Origin: G020353115 sp964389685
GTDB lineage: Bacteria; Bacteroidota; Bacteroidia; Bacteroidales; VadinHA17
Assembly (NCBI GenBank): GCA_964389685.1
Contig: CAYMFM010000022.1
Location: 1 to 50,952 of the forward strand
Direction of reading: 5' to 3'
DNA: 50,952 nt
Shown: positions 26,430 through 36,283 of the stretch, piece after piece
Layout of the letters: each line of letters opens with the position of its first letter
Numbering within the stretch: position 1 is the stretch's first letter
The notes under the pieces: generated by a model
What the model was told of the DNA's origin: nothing
Databases searched by the model: none
Seen by the model: only the letters and a program-made list of their open reading frames with translations
Made by a program: the position numbers and the translations under genes

Positions 26430-26522
26430 ACACGGCTTTTCGCATAAACCATCTCGATAACAGGGAAGTGGTTTACAGGATAATGATGATGTGGTCAATC
26501 CTGTCACCGCTTTCTCTACTCG

Positions 26523-29384
26523 CTACTCATACAGTGTTGTACAGGTACAGATAAGATTCCTGTCACCGTATGCATCATCCAGTCGCCCGACGGCTGGCCA
26601 GAATTTGTTGTTACCAACCCATTTCAGGGGAAAAGCAGCTTTTTCCCTTCCATAGGGGTGATCCCATGAATCGCTGGTAACTGCCTGAGCGGTATGGGGA
26701 GCGTTTTTCAGAACATTATCTTCCCGGTCTGCCTCGCCTGCTGAGATTTCTATGATCTCTGCGTGAATAGTCATCAGGGCTTCAATAAACCGGTCCAGCT
26801 CCTTTTTTGATTCGCTCTCTGTCGGCTCGACCATCAAGGTTCCATGAACCGGGAAGGAGAGTGTTGGAGCATGAAATCCGTAATCCATTAGTCGTTTGGC
26901 AATATCAGCTTCCGTAACTTCCGCTGATTGTTTAAAATTCCTGCACTCAAGAATCATCTCATGGGCAACAAAACCCTTTCTACCGGTATATACTACTGGA
27001 AAATGATCCTTCAGGGAAGCAGCAATGTAATTGGCATTTAAGATTGCTATTCGTGTAGCTTCAGTAAGACCGTCTCCTCCCATCATTTTAATATATGCAT
27101 GTGAAATGGGCAGGATACTCGCACTTCCCCAGGGAGCAGCTCCAATTGCAGGAATTCCTTTTTCCCCTCCTGTTTTCACCACCGGGTGTCCGGGAAGAAA
27201 TTCCGATAAATGGGGAGCCACTCCAATTGGTCCCATCCCGGGGCCCCCACCCCCATGTGGAATAGCAAACGTTTTGTGAAGATTCAGGTGACAGACGTCT
27301 GCTCCAATGATTGCGGGATTGGTAAGCCCCACCTGTGCATTCATGTTTGCACCATCCATATAGACCTGTCCGCCATGCTCATGGATGATGTTGATCATCG
27401 TTGCAATATGCTCCTCAAAAACACCATGCGTGGAAGGATAGGTAATCATAAACGCGGAGAGGTTATTACGATGTTCCCCGGCTTTCTCCCTCAGTGATTC
27501 CATGTTAACATTCCCCTGTTCATCGCATTCCACCACGACAACCTCTGCTCCCGCCATAACCGCACTCGCCGGGTTCGTTCCATGAGCTGAAGCAGGGATC
27601 AATACCATGTTTCTATGCCCTTCTCCAATGCTCTTATGATACGCCCTGATCACCATCAGGCCCGCGTATTCTCCTGCTGCTCCCGAATTTGGCTGGAATG
27701 AAATGGCATCAAACCCGGTGATCACCTTCAGGTCATCTTCCAGTTCCCTGAAAATCTGATGATACCCTGCTGCCTGATCAACCGGAACAAACGGATGCAT
27801 GTTGCCAAACTCCGGCCACGTTAAGGGCAGCATCTCCGTAGCGGCATTCAGCTTCATGGTGCAGGACCCCAGCGAAATCATGGAATGAGTAAGGGAAAAG
27901 TCTTTTCTTTCAAGCTTCTTGATATATCTCATCATCTCCGTTTCCGAATGGTAGCTGTTAAACGCCCGCTGTTGCAGGTAACTTGACTGGCGTTTATAAG
28001 CAGCATCAAAGTAGGTGTATTCAGGTATGGTTTCTACGGGGTGATATGTTTTATTTATTGCCGATGCAAACAGCTCAATAATCTGATTAAGGTCTTCAAC
28101 ACCGACGGTTTCATCCAGGCTAATGGCAAGGCGATGATCATTAATATACCTGAAATTTATCCCTTTTTGCTCTGCGGTTTCCCTGATAGAAGGCAAGGAT
28201 AGTTCTCCGGGCAATTCGACTCGTACTGTATCAAAATAGTTTTTATTGACCTGTTTATACCCGAGTTCATTCAATTTATCCGATAATATTCCAGCCGATT
28301 GATGTATGGTTAATGCAGTTTCCCTGATTCCTTCCGGTCCATGGTATACGGCATACATACCTGCCATTGTTGCCAGCAAAGCCTGTGCTGTACAGATGTT
28401 GGATGTGGCTCGTTCTCTTTTTATGTGTTGTTCCCTGGTTTGTAATGCCATTCGTAACGCGTGATTACCATGCGAATCAATTGAAACCCCGATAATCCTT
28501 CCCGGTATACTCCTCTTGAACTTTTCACGCGTAGCAAAATAAGCAGCGTGTGGTCCCCCGTATCCCATGGGAATACCAAATCGCTGGGTGGAACCAACCA
28601 CTACATCGGCATTCCATTCACCGGGGGGTGTAAGAATAGCAAGGCTCATAAGGTCTGCTACAACGGCTACCGGAGTTTCGTTCTCCTGAGCCAGTTGAGC
28701 AAAAGATGCATAATCCACGATTTCACCATCTGCATTGGGGTATTGAACCAGTACCCCAAAAACCGGGGTGTCGAACCGAAATTCCCTGAAATTCCCAATC
28801 ATTAATTCAATCCCCAGTGGTTCCGAACGTGTTTTAAGGAGATCAAGGGTTTGCGGAAAGGTGTTCCCATCAACAAAAAATTTATTCCGGTTCTCTTTCA
28901 CGGCACTTCTGGACCGGGTATTAAAAAGCATGATCATGGCTTCAGCAGCTGCCGTAGCTTCATCAAGAAGGGAAGCATTGGCGATTTCCATCCCCGTAAG
29001 GCCAGTTACCATGGTTTGAAAATTCAACAATGCCTCAAGCCGGCCCTGAGATATCTCCGCCTGATATGGGGTATATGAAGTATACCAGGCTGGATTTTCA
29101 AGGATGTTCCTCTGTATTACGGCAGGCAGGATAGTCCCGTAATACCCCATACCAATGTAGGATTTAAACAGTTTGTTTTTTTCTGCAATCTTCCTGATGC
29201 GCCGGATATATTTAAACTCGCTGATCCCGTCCGGAAGATCCAGCGGTTTTTCAAGTAAGATGGATTCAGGAACTGTCTTCCCGATCAATTCGTCGAGCGA
29301 ATCAACTCCAATCCTCTCCAACATGGCATGAATATCTTTCTTTTCCGGACCATTATGACGGTTAACGAAACGATCTTGTGACAT
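26523..29384 (-). CDS. gcvP: Glycine dehydrogenase (decarboxylating), P protein
   Basis: This 953-residue P protein of the glycine cleavage system decarboxylates glycine and passes the aminomethyl group to the lipoyl H protein. Both halves of the fused subunit are present: an N-terminal half beginning FVNRHNGPEKKDIHAML and a C-terminal half with the PLP lysine in NLHKTFAIPHGGGGPGMGP (Lys704). Length is normal for the fused form. The H and T protein genes are not nearby. It converges with the FBPase gene and is upstream of a metallo-hydrolase gene on the same strand (123 bp between the genes). Confidence 0.96.
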   Translation of the reverse strand: MSQDRFVNRHNGPEKKDIHAMLERIGVDSLDELIGKTVPESILLEKPLDLPDGISEFKYIRRIRKIAEKNKLFKSYIGMGYYGTILPAVIQRNILENPAWYTSYTPYQAEISQGRLEALLNFQTMVTGLTGMEIANASLLDEATAAAEAMIMLFNTRSRSAVKENRNKFFVDGNTFPQTLDLLKTRSEPLGIELMIGNFREFRFDTPVFGVLVQYPNADGEIVDYASFAQLAQENETPVAVVADLMSLAILTPPGEWNADVVVGSTQRFGIPMGYGGPHAAYFATREKFKRSIPGRIIGVSIDSHGNHALRMALQTREQHIKRERATSNICTAQALLATMAGMYAVYHGPEGIRETALTIHQSAGILSDKLNELGYKQVNKNYFDTVRVELPGELSLPSIRETAEQKGINFRYINDHRLAISLDETVGVEDLNQIIELFASAINKTYHPVETIPEYTYFDAAYKRQSSYLQQRAFNSYHSETEMMRYIKKLERKDFSLTHSMISLGSCTMKLNAATEMLPLTWPEFGNMHPFVPVDQAAGYHQIFRELEDDLKVITGFDAISFQPNSGAAGEYAGLMVIRAYHKSIGEGHRNMVLIPASAHGTNPASAVMAGAEVVVVECDEQGNVNMESLREKAGEHRNNLSAFMITYPSTHGVFEEHIATMINIIHEHGGQVYMDGANMNAQVGLTNPAIIGADVCHLNLHKTFAIPHGGGGPGMGPIGVAPHLSEFLPGHPVVKTGGEKGIPAIGAAPWGSASILPISHAYIKMMGGDGLTEATRIAILNANYIAASLKDHFPVVYTGRKGFVAHEMILECRNFKQSAEVTEADIAKRLMDYGFHAPTLSFPVHGTLMVEPTESESKKELDRFIEALMTIHAEIIEISAGEADREDNVLKNAPHTAQAVTSDSWDHPYGREKAAFPLKWVGNNKFWPAVGRLDDAYGDRNLICTCTTLYE

Positions 29385-29507
29385 GGATAGTAAGGTTAAA
29401 AAGCAAAGGGTTAAAAATAGCAGAAAGATTCTGATAAAAAAATGTGAATTGTCTTCTCAGAATATGTTCTTAAACCATCCGTCCACTAGGCGGATAAACT
29501 GAAGGAT

Positions 29508-30146
29508 TTATGATAAAAATGGATTGAATCTCTTCTCATTGCCAATGGTTGTTTGCGATCCATGTCCGGGATATACCACCACATTATCATCGAGGATCAG
29601 CAATTTTTCTGAAATGCCATTAATCAATGTTGTATAATCTCCTCCCGGCAGATCTGTCCGCCCGATGCTTCCCTGGAAAAGCACATCACCGACAATGGCA
29701 AATGCCTGTTCATTGTTGTAGAATACAAGGCTGCCTGGAGAATGACCGGGGATATGGATACAGGTCACCGAGGAATTGCCAAACCCGATCCGGTCTCCCT
29801 CATTAAGATAGTTACCCACCGGGGGAGGGGTATCCATATCTATTTCAAAGATTTGTCCATATTCTTTTGCCCCTTTGACCAGTGGTTCATCGGAACGGTG
29901 CATCTCGGTTTTTAAACCATATTCCTTCAGGAACCAGGAATTACCAAATATATGGTCTATGTGTCCATGCGTATTGACCAGGCGAACAGGATGCAGCGAT
30001 TTTTCTTTCAGGAACCGGTACAGTTGTTTATTCTCTTCCGGCAAATAATTGCCCGGATCGATCACAATGCATTCCCCACTCTGATCATATAACAAGTAGG
30101 TATTTTCCTGAAAAGGGTTGAATACGAATGTTTTAACAGATATCAT
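29508..30146 (-). CDS. Metallo-beta-lactamase-fold hydrolase, glyoxalase II-like
   Basis: This 212-residue MBL-fold hydrolase has the metal motif THGHIDH and later histidines in IPGHSPGSL and YPGHGSQT, together with the metal-bridging Asp in VGDVLFQGSIGR. The pattern fits the small glyoxalase II-like enzymes that hydrolyse thioesters such as S-lactoylglutathione analogues; the substrate is unknown. It begins 5 bp after the pcm stop, so pcm and this gene form an operon. Confidence 0.9.
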   Translation of the reverse strand: MISVKTFVFNPFQENTYLLYDQSGECIVIDPGNYLPEENKQLYRFLKEKSLHPVRLVNTHGHIDHIFGNSWFLKEYGLKTEMHRSDEPLVKGAKEYGQIFEIDMDTPPPVGNYLNEGDRIGFGNSSVTCIHIPGHSPGSLVFYNNEQAFAIVGDVLFQGSIGRTDLPGGDYTTLINGISEKLLILDDNVVVYPGHGSQTTIGNEKRFNPFLS

Positions 30147-30151
30147 AGTGA

Positions 30152-30802
30152 TTATCCATTATTCTCTGTTCCCTCCAGCAGGGGAACGAACACGAAGTAG
30201 CCATGGGATGATTTGTGGTATTGCCCCTCTCCTTCTTTTACCACCAGTGTCATAACCTGTGTTCTGGAGCTTCCCAGTGGAAGGACTAACCGGCCTCCGA
30301 TTTTCAGTTGTTCCAGCAACTTTTGGGGTATACTTGAAGCTGCTGCTGTAATCAATATTTTATCATAGGGACCATACGCCGGTTGACCTTCATATCCATC
30401 CCCATAAAAAAACTGGGGTTTGTATCCGATTTTGGGTAACATTTGCTGGGCTTTGAGATACAATTTTTTTTGTCTTTCAATGGTGTATACCTTCGCTCCC
30501 ATCTCCAGAAGGATTGCTGCCTGATATCCTGAACCGGTCCCAATTTCGAGCACCTTGTCACGCGGTTTTACCGCTAATAATTCGGTCTGAAAGGCTACCG
30601 TGTAGGGTTGAGATATGGTTTGTCCGGAACCTATTGGAAATGCCTGGTCTTTGTAAGCAAAATTGATAAATCCGGAATCCATAAACAGATGCCGTGGTAC
30701 TTTGTTCAGTGCATCCAGCACCCGCTTATCCCGGATCCCTTTACTGTTGACTTCATCAACCAGTTTTTTTCTTAATCCCTTATGCCTGAAAGTGTCCTCC
30801 AT
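30152..30802 (-). CDS. pcm: Protein-L-isoaspartate O-methyltransferase
   Basis: Pcm methylates isoaspartyl residues to start repair of aged proteins. The 216-residue SAM enzyme has the substrate segment AFPIGSGQTISQPYTVA and the SAM motif VLEIGTGSGYQAAIL, with ILITAAASSIPQKLLEQL further on. Length is normal. A -7 box (minus strand, 30823-30830) lies 20 bases before the start. It leads the operon with the metallo-hydrolase gene. Confidence 0.95.
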   Translation of the reverse strand: MEDTFRHKGLRKKLVDEVNSKGIRDKRVLDALNKVPRHLFMDSGFINFAYKDQAFPIGSGQTISQPYTVAFQTELLAVKPRDKVLEIGTGSGYQAAILLEMGAKVYTIERQKKLYLKAQQMLPKIGYKPQFFYGDGYEGQPAYGPYDKILITAAASSIPQKLLEQLKIGGRLVLPLGSSRTQVMTLVVKEGEGQYHKSSHGYFVFVPLLEGTENNG

Positions 30803-30822
30803 ACCATATTATTTCAACAACA

Positions 30823-30830
30823 CAAAAGTA
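30823..30830 (-). promoter_or_regulatory. -7 promoter box for pcm
   Basis: The minus strand reads TACTTTTG, a full TAnnTTTG match 20 bases upstream of the pcm ATG at 30802. Confidence 0.55.
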
Positions 30831-30895
30831 ATGTTATCAACACAAAAACGTTAATAAGTTCAAATTAAAAAGAAAATTCTTTTTTGAAAAAACGA

Positions 30896-30903
30896 TAAGT
30901 TTG
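30896..30903 (+). promoter_or_regulatory. -7 promoter box for the Gfo/Idh gene
   Basis: TAAGTTTG matches TAnnTTTG, 17 bases before the ATG at 30921. The region is A/T-rich, and a -33 element at normal spacing is not clear. Confidence 0.5.
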
Positions 30904-30920
30904 CAGAAAATCAGCCACAA

Positions 30921-31877
30921 ATGGTAAGAGTCGGAGTCTTTGGTGCAAGTCACAAAGGGGAACGACACATTCAAGCTATAACTGAGATTCCGGGATTTGA
31001 ATTAATGGGAGTTTATGATCCTGATTACGATACGGGAAAACGAATTTCAGAACGGTATAATATTCCCCTGTTCACTACACCCGATGCCCTGATTATTTCC
31101 TGCGATGCTATTGATTTTGAACTTCCCACAGACCGCCATTTTGATCTGCTTGCCCGTCTGCTTACTCATTCAAAACATCTGCTGGTAAATTACCCGGTAT
31201 CACTGCCCCTCGAAAAGATCAATCACCTGAATAAGCTTTCAAGGGAAGCAAATGTCATTCTCCAGGTCAGCAACCATGAACGATTGAATCCGGTTCTACA
31301 ATCATTGATTCCTTTGTTAAAAAAACCGATGTTTATGGAAATAAGGAGGCATTATGATCCGTCTGAGGGTGAGGTGGATGGAAAATCCCTCAAAGCCGAT
31401 CTTGTCAGGGATATTGATCTTGCCTTACACCTTGTCAAATCAAATGTTCAACGGATAAACGCAACCGGGATACGACTGGTACATGATCTCACGGATCTGA
31501 TCAATGCACGCCTTGAATTTGACAACGGTTGTGTGGTAACGCTAACCTCCAATCGATTCTCCGAATCAACCGGAATGGATTGCACACTGTTCCAGCGGGA
31601 AGAGTGGTTTTTTATGGATTTTGTTCAGGGGTTGTTCACCAGGCACCAACTGAATCATCCACAATATAATGGTCAACCAGCAGGAGATAAAAAACCGGGA
31701 AGCTCTCCTGTTAAAGTGAATAAAATCAACCTTCCCCAGGAAGATCGATTAAAAGAACTGACTGTTTTTAAGGATGCAATAGTAGATCAGAGTACTCCAC
31801 TGGTTGATATGGAAGAGGCATATTTTGCTGTCAAAATCCTGCTTGAACTGATGGAAAAAATTACCAGGAAAGTATGA
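30921..31877 (+). CDS. Gfo/Idh/MocA-family oxidoreductase
   Basis: This 318-residue NAD(P)-dependent sugar-type oxidoreductase opens with a Rossmann fold, VRVGVFGASHKGERHIQAI. The second half has the shape of the alpha/beta substrate domain of the family. The usual EKP motif of the cofactor-binding domain is not evident: the matching stretch reads LVNYPVSLPLEK, so activity should be treated with caution. It lies just upstream of a sugar-phosphate transferase gene in the same direction, so a role in nucleotide-sugar or glycan metabolism is possible. Confidence 0.82.
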   Translation: MVRVGVFGASHKGERHIQAITEIPGFELMGVYDPDYDTGKRISERYNIPLFTTPDALIISCDAIDFELPTDRHFDLLARLLTHSKHLLVNYPVSLPLEKINHLNKLSREANVILQVSNHERLNPVLQSLIPLLKKPMFMEIRRHYDPSEGEVDGKSLKADLVRDIDLALHLVKSNVQRINATGIRLVHDLTDLINARLEFDNGCVVTLTSNRFSESTGMDCTLFQREEWFFMDFVQGLFTRHQLNHPQYNGQPAGDKKPGSSPVKVNKINLPQEDRLKELTVFKDAIVDQSTPLVDMEEAYFAVKILLELMEKITRKV

Positions 31878-32036
31878 TTCTACTCTCTCTTTCCGGCCGT
31901 TTAATATTCTCTTCATAAAAAGTTGTCCCTGCAAAAAATATTCTACCGGATTTTCAGTTATTGAAATACATGGTTTGATGTATAGCTGAGGTGTAGAGTC
32001 ATCCTGAAAAGGGAAACAACTAACAGCATAAGCTGA

Positions 32037-33452
32037 ATGAACAAGAAGCTCCAGGTTTTCAAGTATGTGATATTTGATTTTTTATCAGCAGCTACTTCAT
32101 GGACCCTGTTCTACATCTTCAGGAAAATCTATTTTGAATCCGAAAAGTTCGGTATCCCGGTTCCGATAGAATTAGGAATCAAGTATTTCATCGGGATAAC
32201 CGTTATTCCGCTTTTCTGGATCATGTTATATGCCTTCACCGGATTTTATAATAACATCTTCCGAAAATCACGGTTAATTGATCTTGGGCATACCTTTTTC
32301 ATTACCCTGATTGGTGTTGTTGTCATCTTTTTTGTGCTTCTGCTTGACGATACCATTGTTACATATACCGATTACTATACATCATTATTGGTACTCTTTA
32401 CGGTTCATTTTGTACTAACCATTATTCCGCGGCTCATCCTTACCTCCCTGACCGTATCTAAAATACAGCGTGGATTGATTGGTTTTAACACACTTATCAT
32501 AGGAGGTAATGGCAGGGCTATCAGGATCATCAAGGAGCTGAATGCCCGGAAGAGATCTGCCGGCAACAGGATCATTGGCTATGTTAACGTAAACCATCAA
32601 TCTGAGAACCTGGCAGGCGATTACATTGAGAACCTTGGGGCGATTGATGATGTAACAGGCCTTATCAAAAAGCATGAAATTGAGGAGGTGATCATCGCCA
32701 TCGAATCTTCAGAACAGGATACCATTGGTAAAATCATCAATCGATTGACGCAAGCCAGTGTGCGGATCAAAGCAATCCCAAGCACGTATGATCTGCTCAC
32801 CGGAAGGGTTAAGATCTCTTCCCTTTACGGAACTCCGCTTTTGGAAATATCACCGTACCTGATTCCGTTCTGGCAATACTCACTAAAAAAAATCCTTGAC
32901 ATCGTGATCTCCATCCTTTGCCTGGTTATTCTATCCCCCCTGATTTTGATAGTGGTCATTGGAATAAAATGCACATCGAACGGTCCTGTGATTTACAGTC
33001 ATGAACGGATCGGCAGGTTCGGCAAACCATTCAGGCTGTATAAGTTCAGGACGATGGTGGTCAATGCAGAAAAGAACGGACCGGAGCTTTCAAGCAAAGA
33101 GGACAACCGGATTACATCATTTGGCAGGTTTATGCGCAAACACCGGTTCGATGAAATCCCCAACTTCGTCAATGTCCTAAAAGGAGAAATGTCCCTGGTT
33201 GGTCCACGGCCGGAACGAAAATTTTTCATTGATCAAATTGTGCAAAAAGCTCCCGAATACCTCCAACTTCAAAAAGTGAAACCCGGAATTACCTCATGGG
33301 GGCAGGTAAAATTCGGATATGCAGAGAACGTGGATGAGATGATAGAACGGATGAGATATGATCTTATTTATATTGAGAACATGTCCCTATATGTTGATTT
33401 CAAGATCATGATCTATACCCTGATCACAATCCTCAAAGGCAGGGGAATTTAA
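32037..33452 (+). CDS. Polyprenyl-phosphate sugar-1-phosphate transferase (initiating)
   Basis: This 471-residue protein has the WcaJ/WbaP architecture: four membrane helices within residues 1-130, a nucleotide-binding-like CoA_binding_3 region (about 140-260), one further membrane helix near 285, and a cytosolic sugar transferase domain to the end. Key blocks are GPVIYSHERIGRFGKPF, LYKFRTMV, FMRKHRFDEIPNFVNVL, MSLVGPRPER and KPGITSWGQV. It moves a sugar phosphate from UDP-sugar to undecaprenyl phosphate, starting capsule or O-antigen synthesis. It is not followed by a glycan cluster; the next gene is convergent. Confidence 0.93.
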   Translation: MNKKLQVFKYVIFDFLSAATSWTLFYIFRKIYFESEKFGIPVPIELGIKYFIGITVIPLFWIMLYAFTGFYNNIFRKSRLIDLGHTFFITLIGVVVIFFVLLLDDTIVTYTDYYTSLLVLFTVHFVLTIIPRLILTSLTVSKIQRGLIGFNTLIIGGNGRAIRIIKELNARKRSAGNRIIGYVNVNHQSENLAGDYIENLGAIDDVTGLIKKHEIEEVIIAIESSEQDTIGKIINRLTQASVRIKAIPSTYDLLTGRVKISSLYGTPLLEISPYLIPFWQYSLKKILDIVISILCLVILSPLILIVVIGIKCTSNGPVIYSHERIGRFGKPFRLYKFRTMVVNAEKNGPELSSKEDNRITSFGRFMRKHRFDEIPNFVNVLKGEMSLVGPRPERKFFIDQIVQKAPEYLQLQKVKPGITSWGQVKFGYAENVDEMIERMRYDLIYIENMSLYVDFKIMIYTLITILKGRGI

Positions 33453-34018
33453 AACCGGTTTCCCCGGTTTAGGCGAAACGCTTCGATAATCCGGTATTCG
33501 GGGCCCTTCTCCTTCAGTATACTTTCATAAAACACCACTTCCCGTACTACCAATTCCTGCAGGAATTTGTTTCTGTTCTTCTTGATCTCCTCCATCAGAT
33601 TTTGCCTGTTATGAATACTTTTGGGACGGCCGATGGTAAGATGAGGCCTGAATGGCCGGTTTTCTTTTCGGTAACCAAAACCGACCAGTATATCCGATAT
33701 CCCGGATTGCAATTTCAGTAATGCAGGATTATCATCAATTCCTATCCAGATTACCCGGGGGTCCCTGACATTCCGGAACACACCCATCCCCGAAAGGGTT
33801 ATGCCCAGTGGCTCCGATTCATCCATGACACCCTTTAACCCTGCCACGATAGCATCAATCCGGGAATCCGGTGTTTCTCCCAGAAAAAAGAGGGTAAGGT
33901 GTAGATTCCTGATATCGACCCACTTTATTCTTTCTCCCCGCAGATTTCTCTGCAGTGTACGAATCGCCTCTTCCATTACCGGCTCAACATCAATTTTTAT
34001 CGCTACGAAAGTTCTCAT
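33449..34018 (-). CDS. thpR: RNA 2',3'-cyclic phosphodiesterase
   Basis: This 189-residue 2H phosphoesterase shows both catalytic tetrads, HLTL (His40, Thr42) and HLTI (His126, Thr128), and the N-terminal RTFVAIKID typical of ThpR/LigT. It hydrolyses 2',3'-cyclic phosphate ends of RNA to 2'-phosphates. Its stop overlaps the sugar-transferase stop by 4 bp on the opposite strand. Confidence 0.92.
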   Translation of the reverse strand: MRTFVAIKIDVEPVMEEAIRTLQRNLRGERIKWVDIRNLHLTLFFLGETPDSRIDAIVAGLKGVMDESEPLGITLSGMGVFRNVRDPRVIWIGIDDNPALLKLQSGISDILVGFGYRKENRPFRPHLTIGRPKSIHNRQNLMEEIKKNRNKFLQELVVREVVFYESILKEKGPEYRIIEAFRLNRGNRF

Positions 34019-34113
34019 CTTACAGCCGCTTAAAAAAGAAAAAATCCTTATCGAATTTATGAAAAATTCAATAACTTGGTATTGTAAATATAAACCGTGA
34101 AAAAAATTGTACC

Positions 34114-34761
34114 ATGAAGAAATTTGCTGTTGTACTTGCCGGATGTGGAGTATATGATGGAGCAGAGATCCACGAAGCTACCTTAACCCTGTACGCTATT
34201 GTTAAGAATGGAGGGTCATACGAGGTTTTCGCACCGGATATTGATCAACATCATGTGATTAACCACCTTACCGGAGAAGCGATGAATGAATCGCGAAATG
34301 TGCTTGTTGAATCGGCGAGGATTGCCCGGGGGAACATTAAACCCCTTTCTGAATTCAAACCGGAAGCCTTTGATGCGCTGATATTTCCGGGAGGTTTCGG
34401 TGCTGCGAAAAACCTCTCTACCTTCGCCTTTGACGGTACGGAGTGTTCGGTAAACAGGGATGTGAAAAATGCCATTCTGGGGATGAGAGATGCCGGAAAA
34501 CCGATTGGCGCACTCTGCATCTCTCCGGTTATTCTTGCCAGGATCCTGGGGAATATCAAATTAACCATAGGACAGGATACCGATACGGCCCGTGCTGTTG
34601 AAAATATGGGGGCAACACATATTAAAACCAATCACGGTGAAGTGGTCGTGGATGAAGGCAATAAGGTTGTAACCACACCCTGTTATATGCTGGATGCTAC
34701 GATTGCACAGGTTGGGGATGGTGCAGACAATGTTGTTAAGGCGATAATGAAACTGCTGTAA
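34114..34761 (+). CDS. elbB: ElbB-like isoprenoid biosynthesis glyoxalase
   Basis: This 215-residue DJ-1/PfpI superfamily protein has the ElbB signature CGVYDGAEIHEATLTLYAI, FPGGFGAAKNLSTFA, and the nucleophile-elbow cysteine in GALCISPVI. E. coli ElbB was linked to isoprenoid production; glyoxalase activity is weak, so the in vivo role is uncertain. The ATG at 34114 gives normal family length. The gene is alone, with convergent DUF4294 downstream. Confidence 0.92.
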   Translation: MKKFAVVLAGCGVYDGAEIHEATLTLYAIVKNGGSYEVFAPDIDQHHVINHLTGEAMNESRNVLVESARIARGNIKPLSEFKPEAFDALIFPGGFGAAKNLSTFAFDGTECSVNRDVKNAILGMRDAGKPIGALCISPVILARILGNIKLTIGQDTDTARAVENMGATHIKTNHGEVVVDEGNKVVTTPCYMLDATIAQVGDGADNVVKAIMKLL

Positions 34762-34861
34762 TACTCTTCTCACCCCGACTAATAAAAAGGTATACAATAA
34801 ATATGCTCTTCCATCCCGAGGATTTTTACTAAACCAGGTTGGTTCCGGAAAAGCTTCCGGA

Positions 34862-35482
34862 TCAGATCATCCCGGCATCGATCATGCGAATGATATCATC
34901 AATCAGCCGATCCTCACCTGGTGCATCAAATTCCCATTTGAGATTCGAACCGAATATCCGGGCAATGGCCTGCCAGAAGAAAGCAGATACTGAACCTTTG
35001 AGTTCCTTCAGCCACTTATAGGTTGTATCACCCGTTTCCCGGTCAATCAGTTTTATAAGTAGCCTGCCCTGGCTGATGGTAAGTTTTTTAAGATCATCCT
35101 CAAATTCGCTGAAGAGTTCATCCTCCATCTTGTTGATATATTCCCTCTTCTCGCGTTCCGAGGTAAGAGTTGCGATGTGTTGGTCCATTGCCAGAAGCTT
35201 TTCTCTTGCCAGCTTAGCATAGGGATAAACCTTTTTAATGTTTATGATCAACCGGCTATACCTCCTCATTTGCCTCCGGTTGTTAAACTTGGGACGTGGA
35301 TAGACAATTACCTCCTCAATGGTTCGATGGGGAATTGTATCCCCATCGATGAAGGTACTGGTTACGATCTCGAAATCTTCAAGTGTCAGGGTATCCAATA
35401 TCTTTTTGACCGTCTGCTGTGCAGACAGGATTTGAACGGTAAAAAGCAGTCCAGTCAATATGTAAAGTTTCCAGCTCATCAT
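34862..35482 (-). CDS. DUF4294 family exported protein
   Basis: This 206-residue protein has an N-terminal signal peptide (about residues 1-21, ending ILSAQ) and the conserved DUF4294 core, with PRPKFNNRRQMRRYSRLI and KKVYPYAKLAREKL. The family is common in Bacteroidetes and its function is unknown. It is divergent from the DUF3267 gene and convergent with elbB. Confidence 0.88.
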   Translation of the reverse strand: MMSWKLYILTGLLFTVQILSAQQTVKKILDTLTLEDFEIVTSTFIDGDTIPHRTIEEVIVYPRPKFNNRRQMRRYSRLIINIKKVYPYAKLAREKLLAMDQHIATLTSEREKREYINKMEDELFSEFEDDLKKLTISQGRLLIKLIDRETGDTTYKWLKELKGSVSAFFWQAIARIFGSNLKWEFDAPGEDRLIDDIIRMIDAGMI

Positions 35483-35647
35483 TCAGTTAACGAATGACCA
35501 ATTCAAGAATTGTACCAGATGCAAAGTAAATCCATTTAGGTGAAGTAAAAAAGGGGTGGATTTGGATAAATGCCGGTGCAATTCATTTTTGAACGATTTT
35601 CATCTATCTTTAGGTTTATTTAATCCGGGGAGCCGAAATGGAAAGGT

Positions 35648-36283
35648 ATGAAATACACTGTCAGGGAACTACAGGATGAGAATAAATTCACACTGTTGCA
35701 CATTCTCTCGCTGGAGGATATGATCCCGTTTGTATTCCGGCAGATAAGGAGTCGCAATCCTGCAATTGTGATTTTTTATACAGTTGCCTTATGTTCCTTT
35801 GCATGGATGGTTTGGGCCTTTTTTTATACGCTTTTACCGGGTCAGTGGGGTTGGGTAAAAATCATGGTGCACTGTTTCTTTGGATTCATTTTATGGCCCG
35901 TCATTTTAATTCCGGTTCATGAACTTACCCACGCAGTGGTATACAAGCTGGCGGGAGCACCTGTTATCAAATTTGGGATTAAACCGGACAGCTACCTGTT
36001 CTACGTCACTGCTGACAAATACGTAATGGGCAGGAAGCCTTTCATGGTGGTCGCTTTCACCCCGTTTATCGTCATCAGTGTTATTCTCATTCTATTGATC
36101 TTTTCCACTGATTATCCCCTTTCCTGGAGTTTCATCACCTCTCTTTTTGTGCACACAACGATGTGCATTGGAGATTTCGCGATAGCCGGTTTTTTCGTGG
36201 CACAAAGTAGTAAAGAGATCTTTACTTATGACGATACAGAGAAGGAAGAAACCTATTTTTATATCAAAAAAATGTTGAATTGA
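35648..36283 (+). CDS. DUF3267 integral membrane protein with HExxH motif
   Basis: This 211-residue protein has four or five membrane helices and the motif VHELTHAVVY, which fits a membrane-embedded zinc metallopeptidase (HExxH) as in other DUF3267 proteins. A third ligand is not obvious. It may act on membrane substrates or be a non-peptidase relative. The stop is immediately followed by the start of the dimethylargininase gene (the two abut), which suggests one transcript. Confidence 0.87.
   Translation: MKYTVRELQDENKFTLLHILSLEDMIPFVFRQIRSRNPAIVIFYTVALCSFAWMVWAFFYTLLPGQWGWVKIMVHCFFGFILWPVILIPVHELTHAVVYKLAGAPVIKFGIKPDSYLFYVTADKYVMGRKPFMVVAFTPFIVISVILILLIFSTDYPLSWSFITSLFVHTTMCIGDFAIAGFFVAQSSKEIFTYDDTEKEETYFYIKKMLN

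Noticed and set aside
34251..34631. 126-residue minus-strand frame opposite elbB
   Set aside because: It is an antisense shadow of elbB with Ser/Pro-rich random-looking translation.
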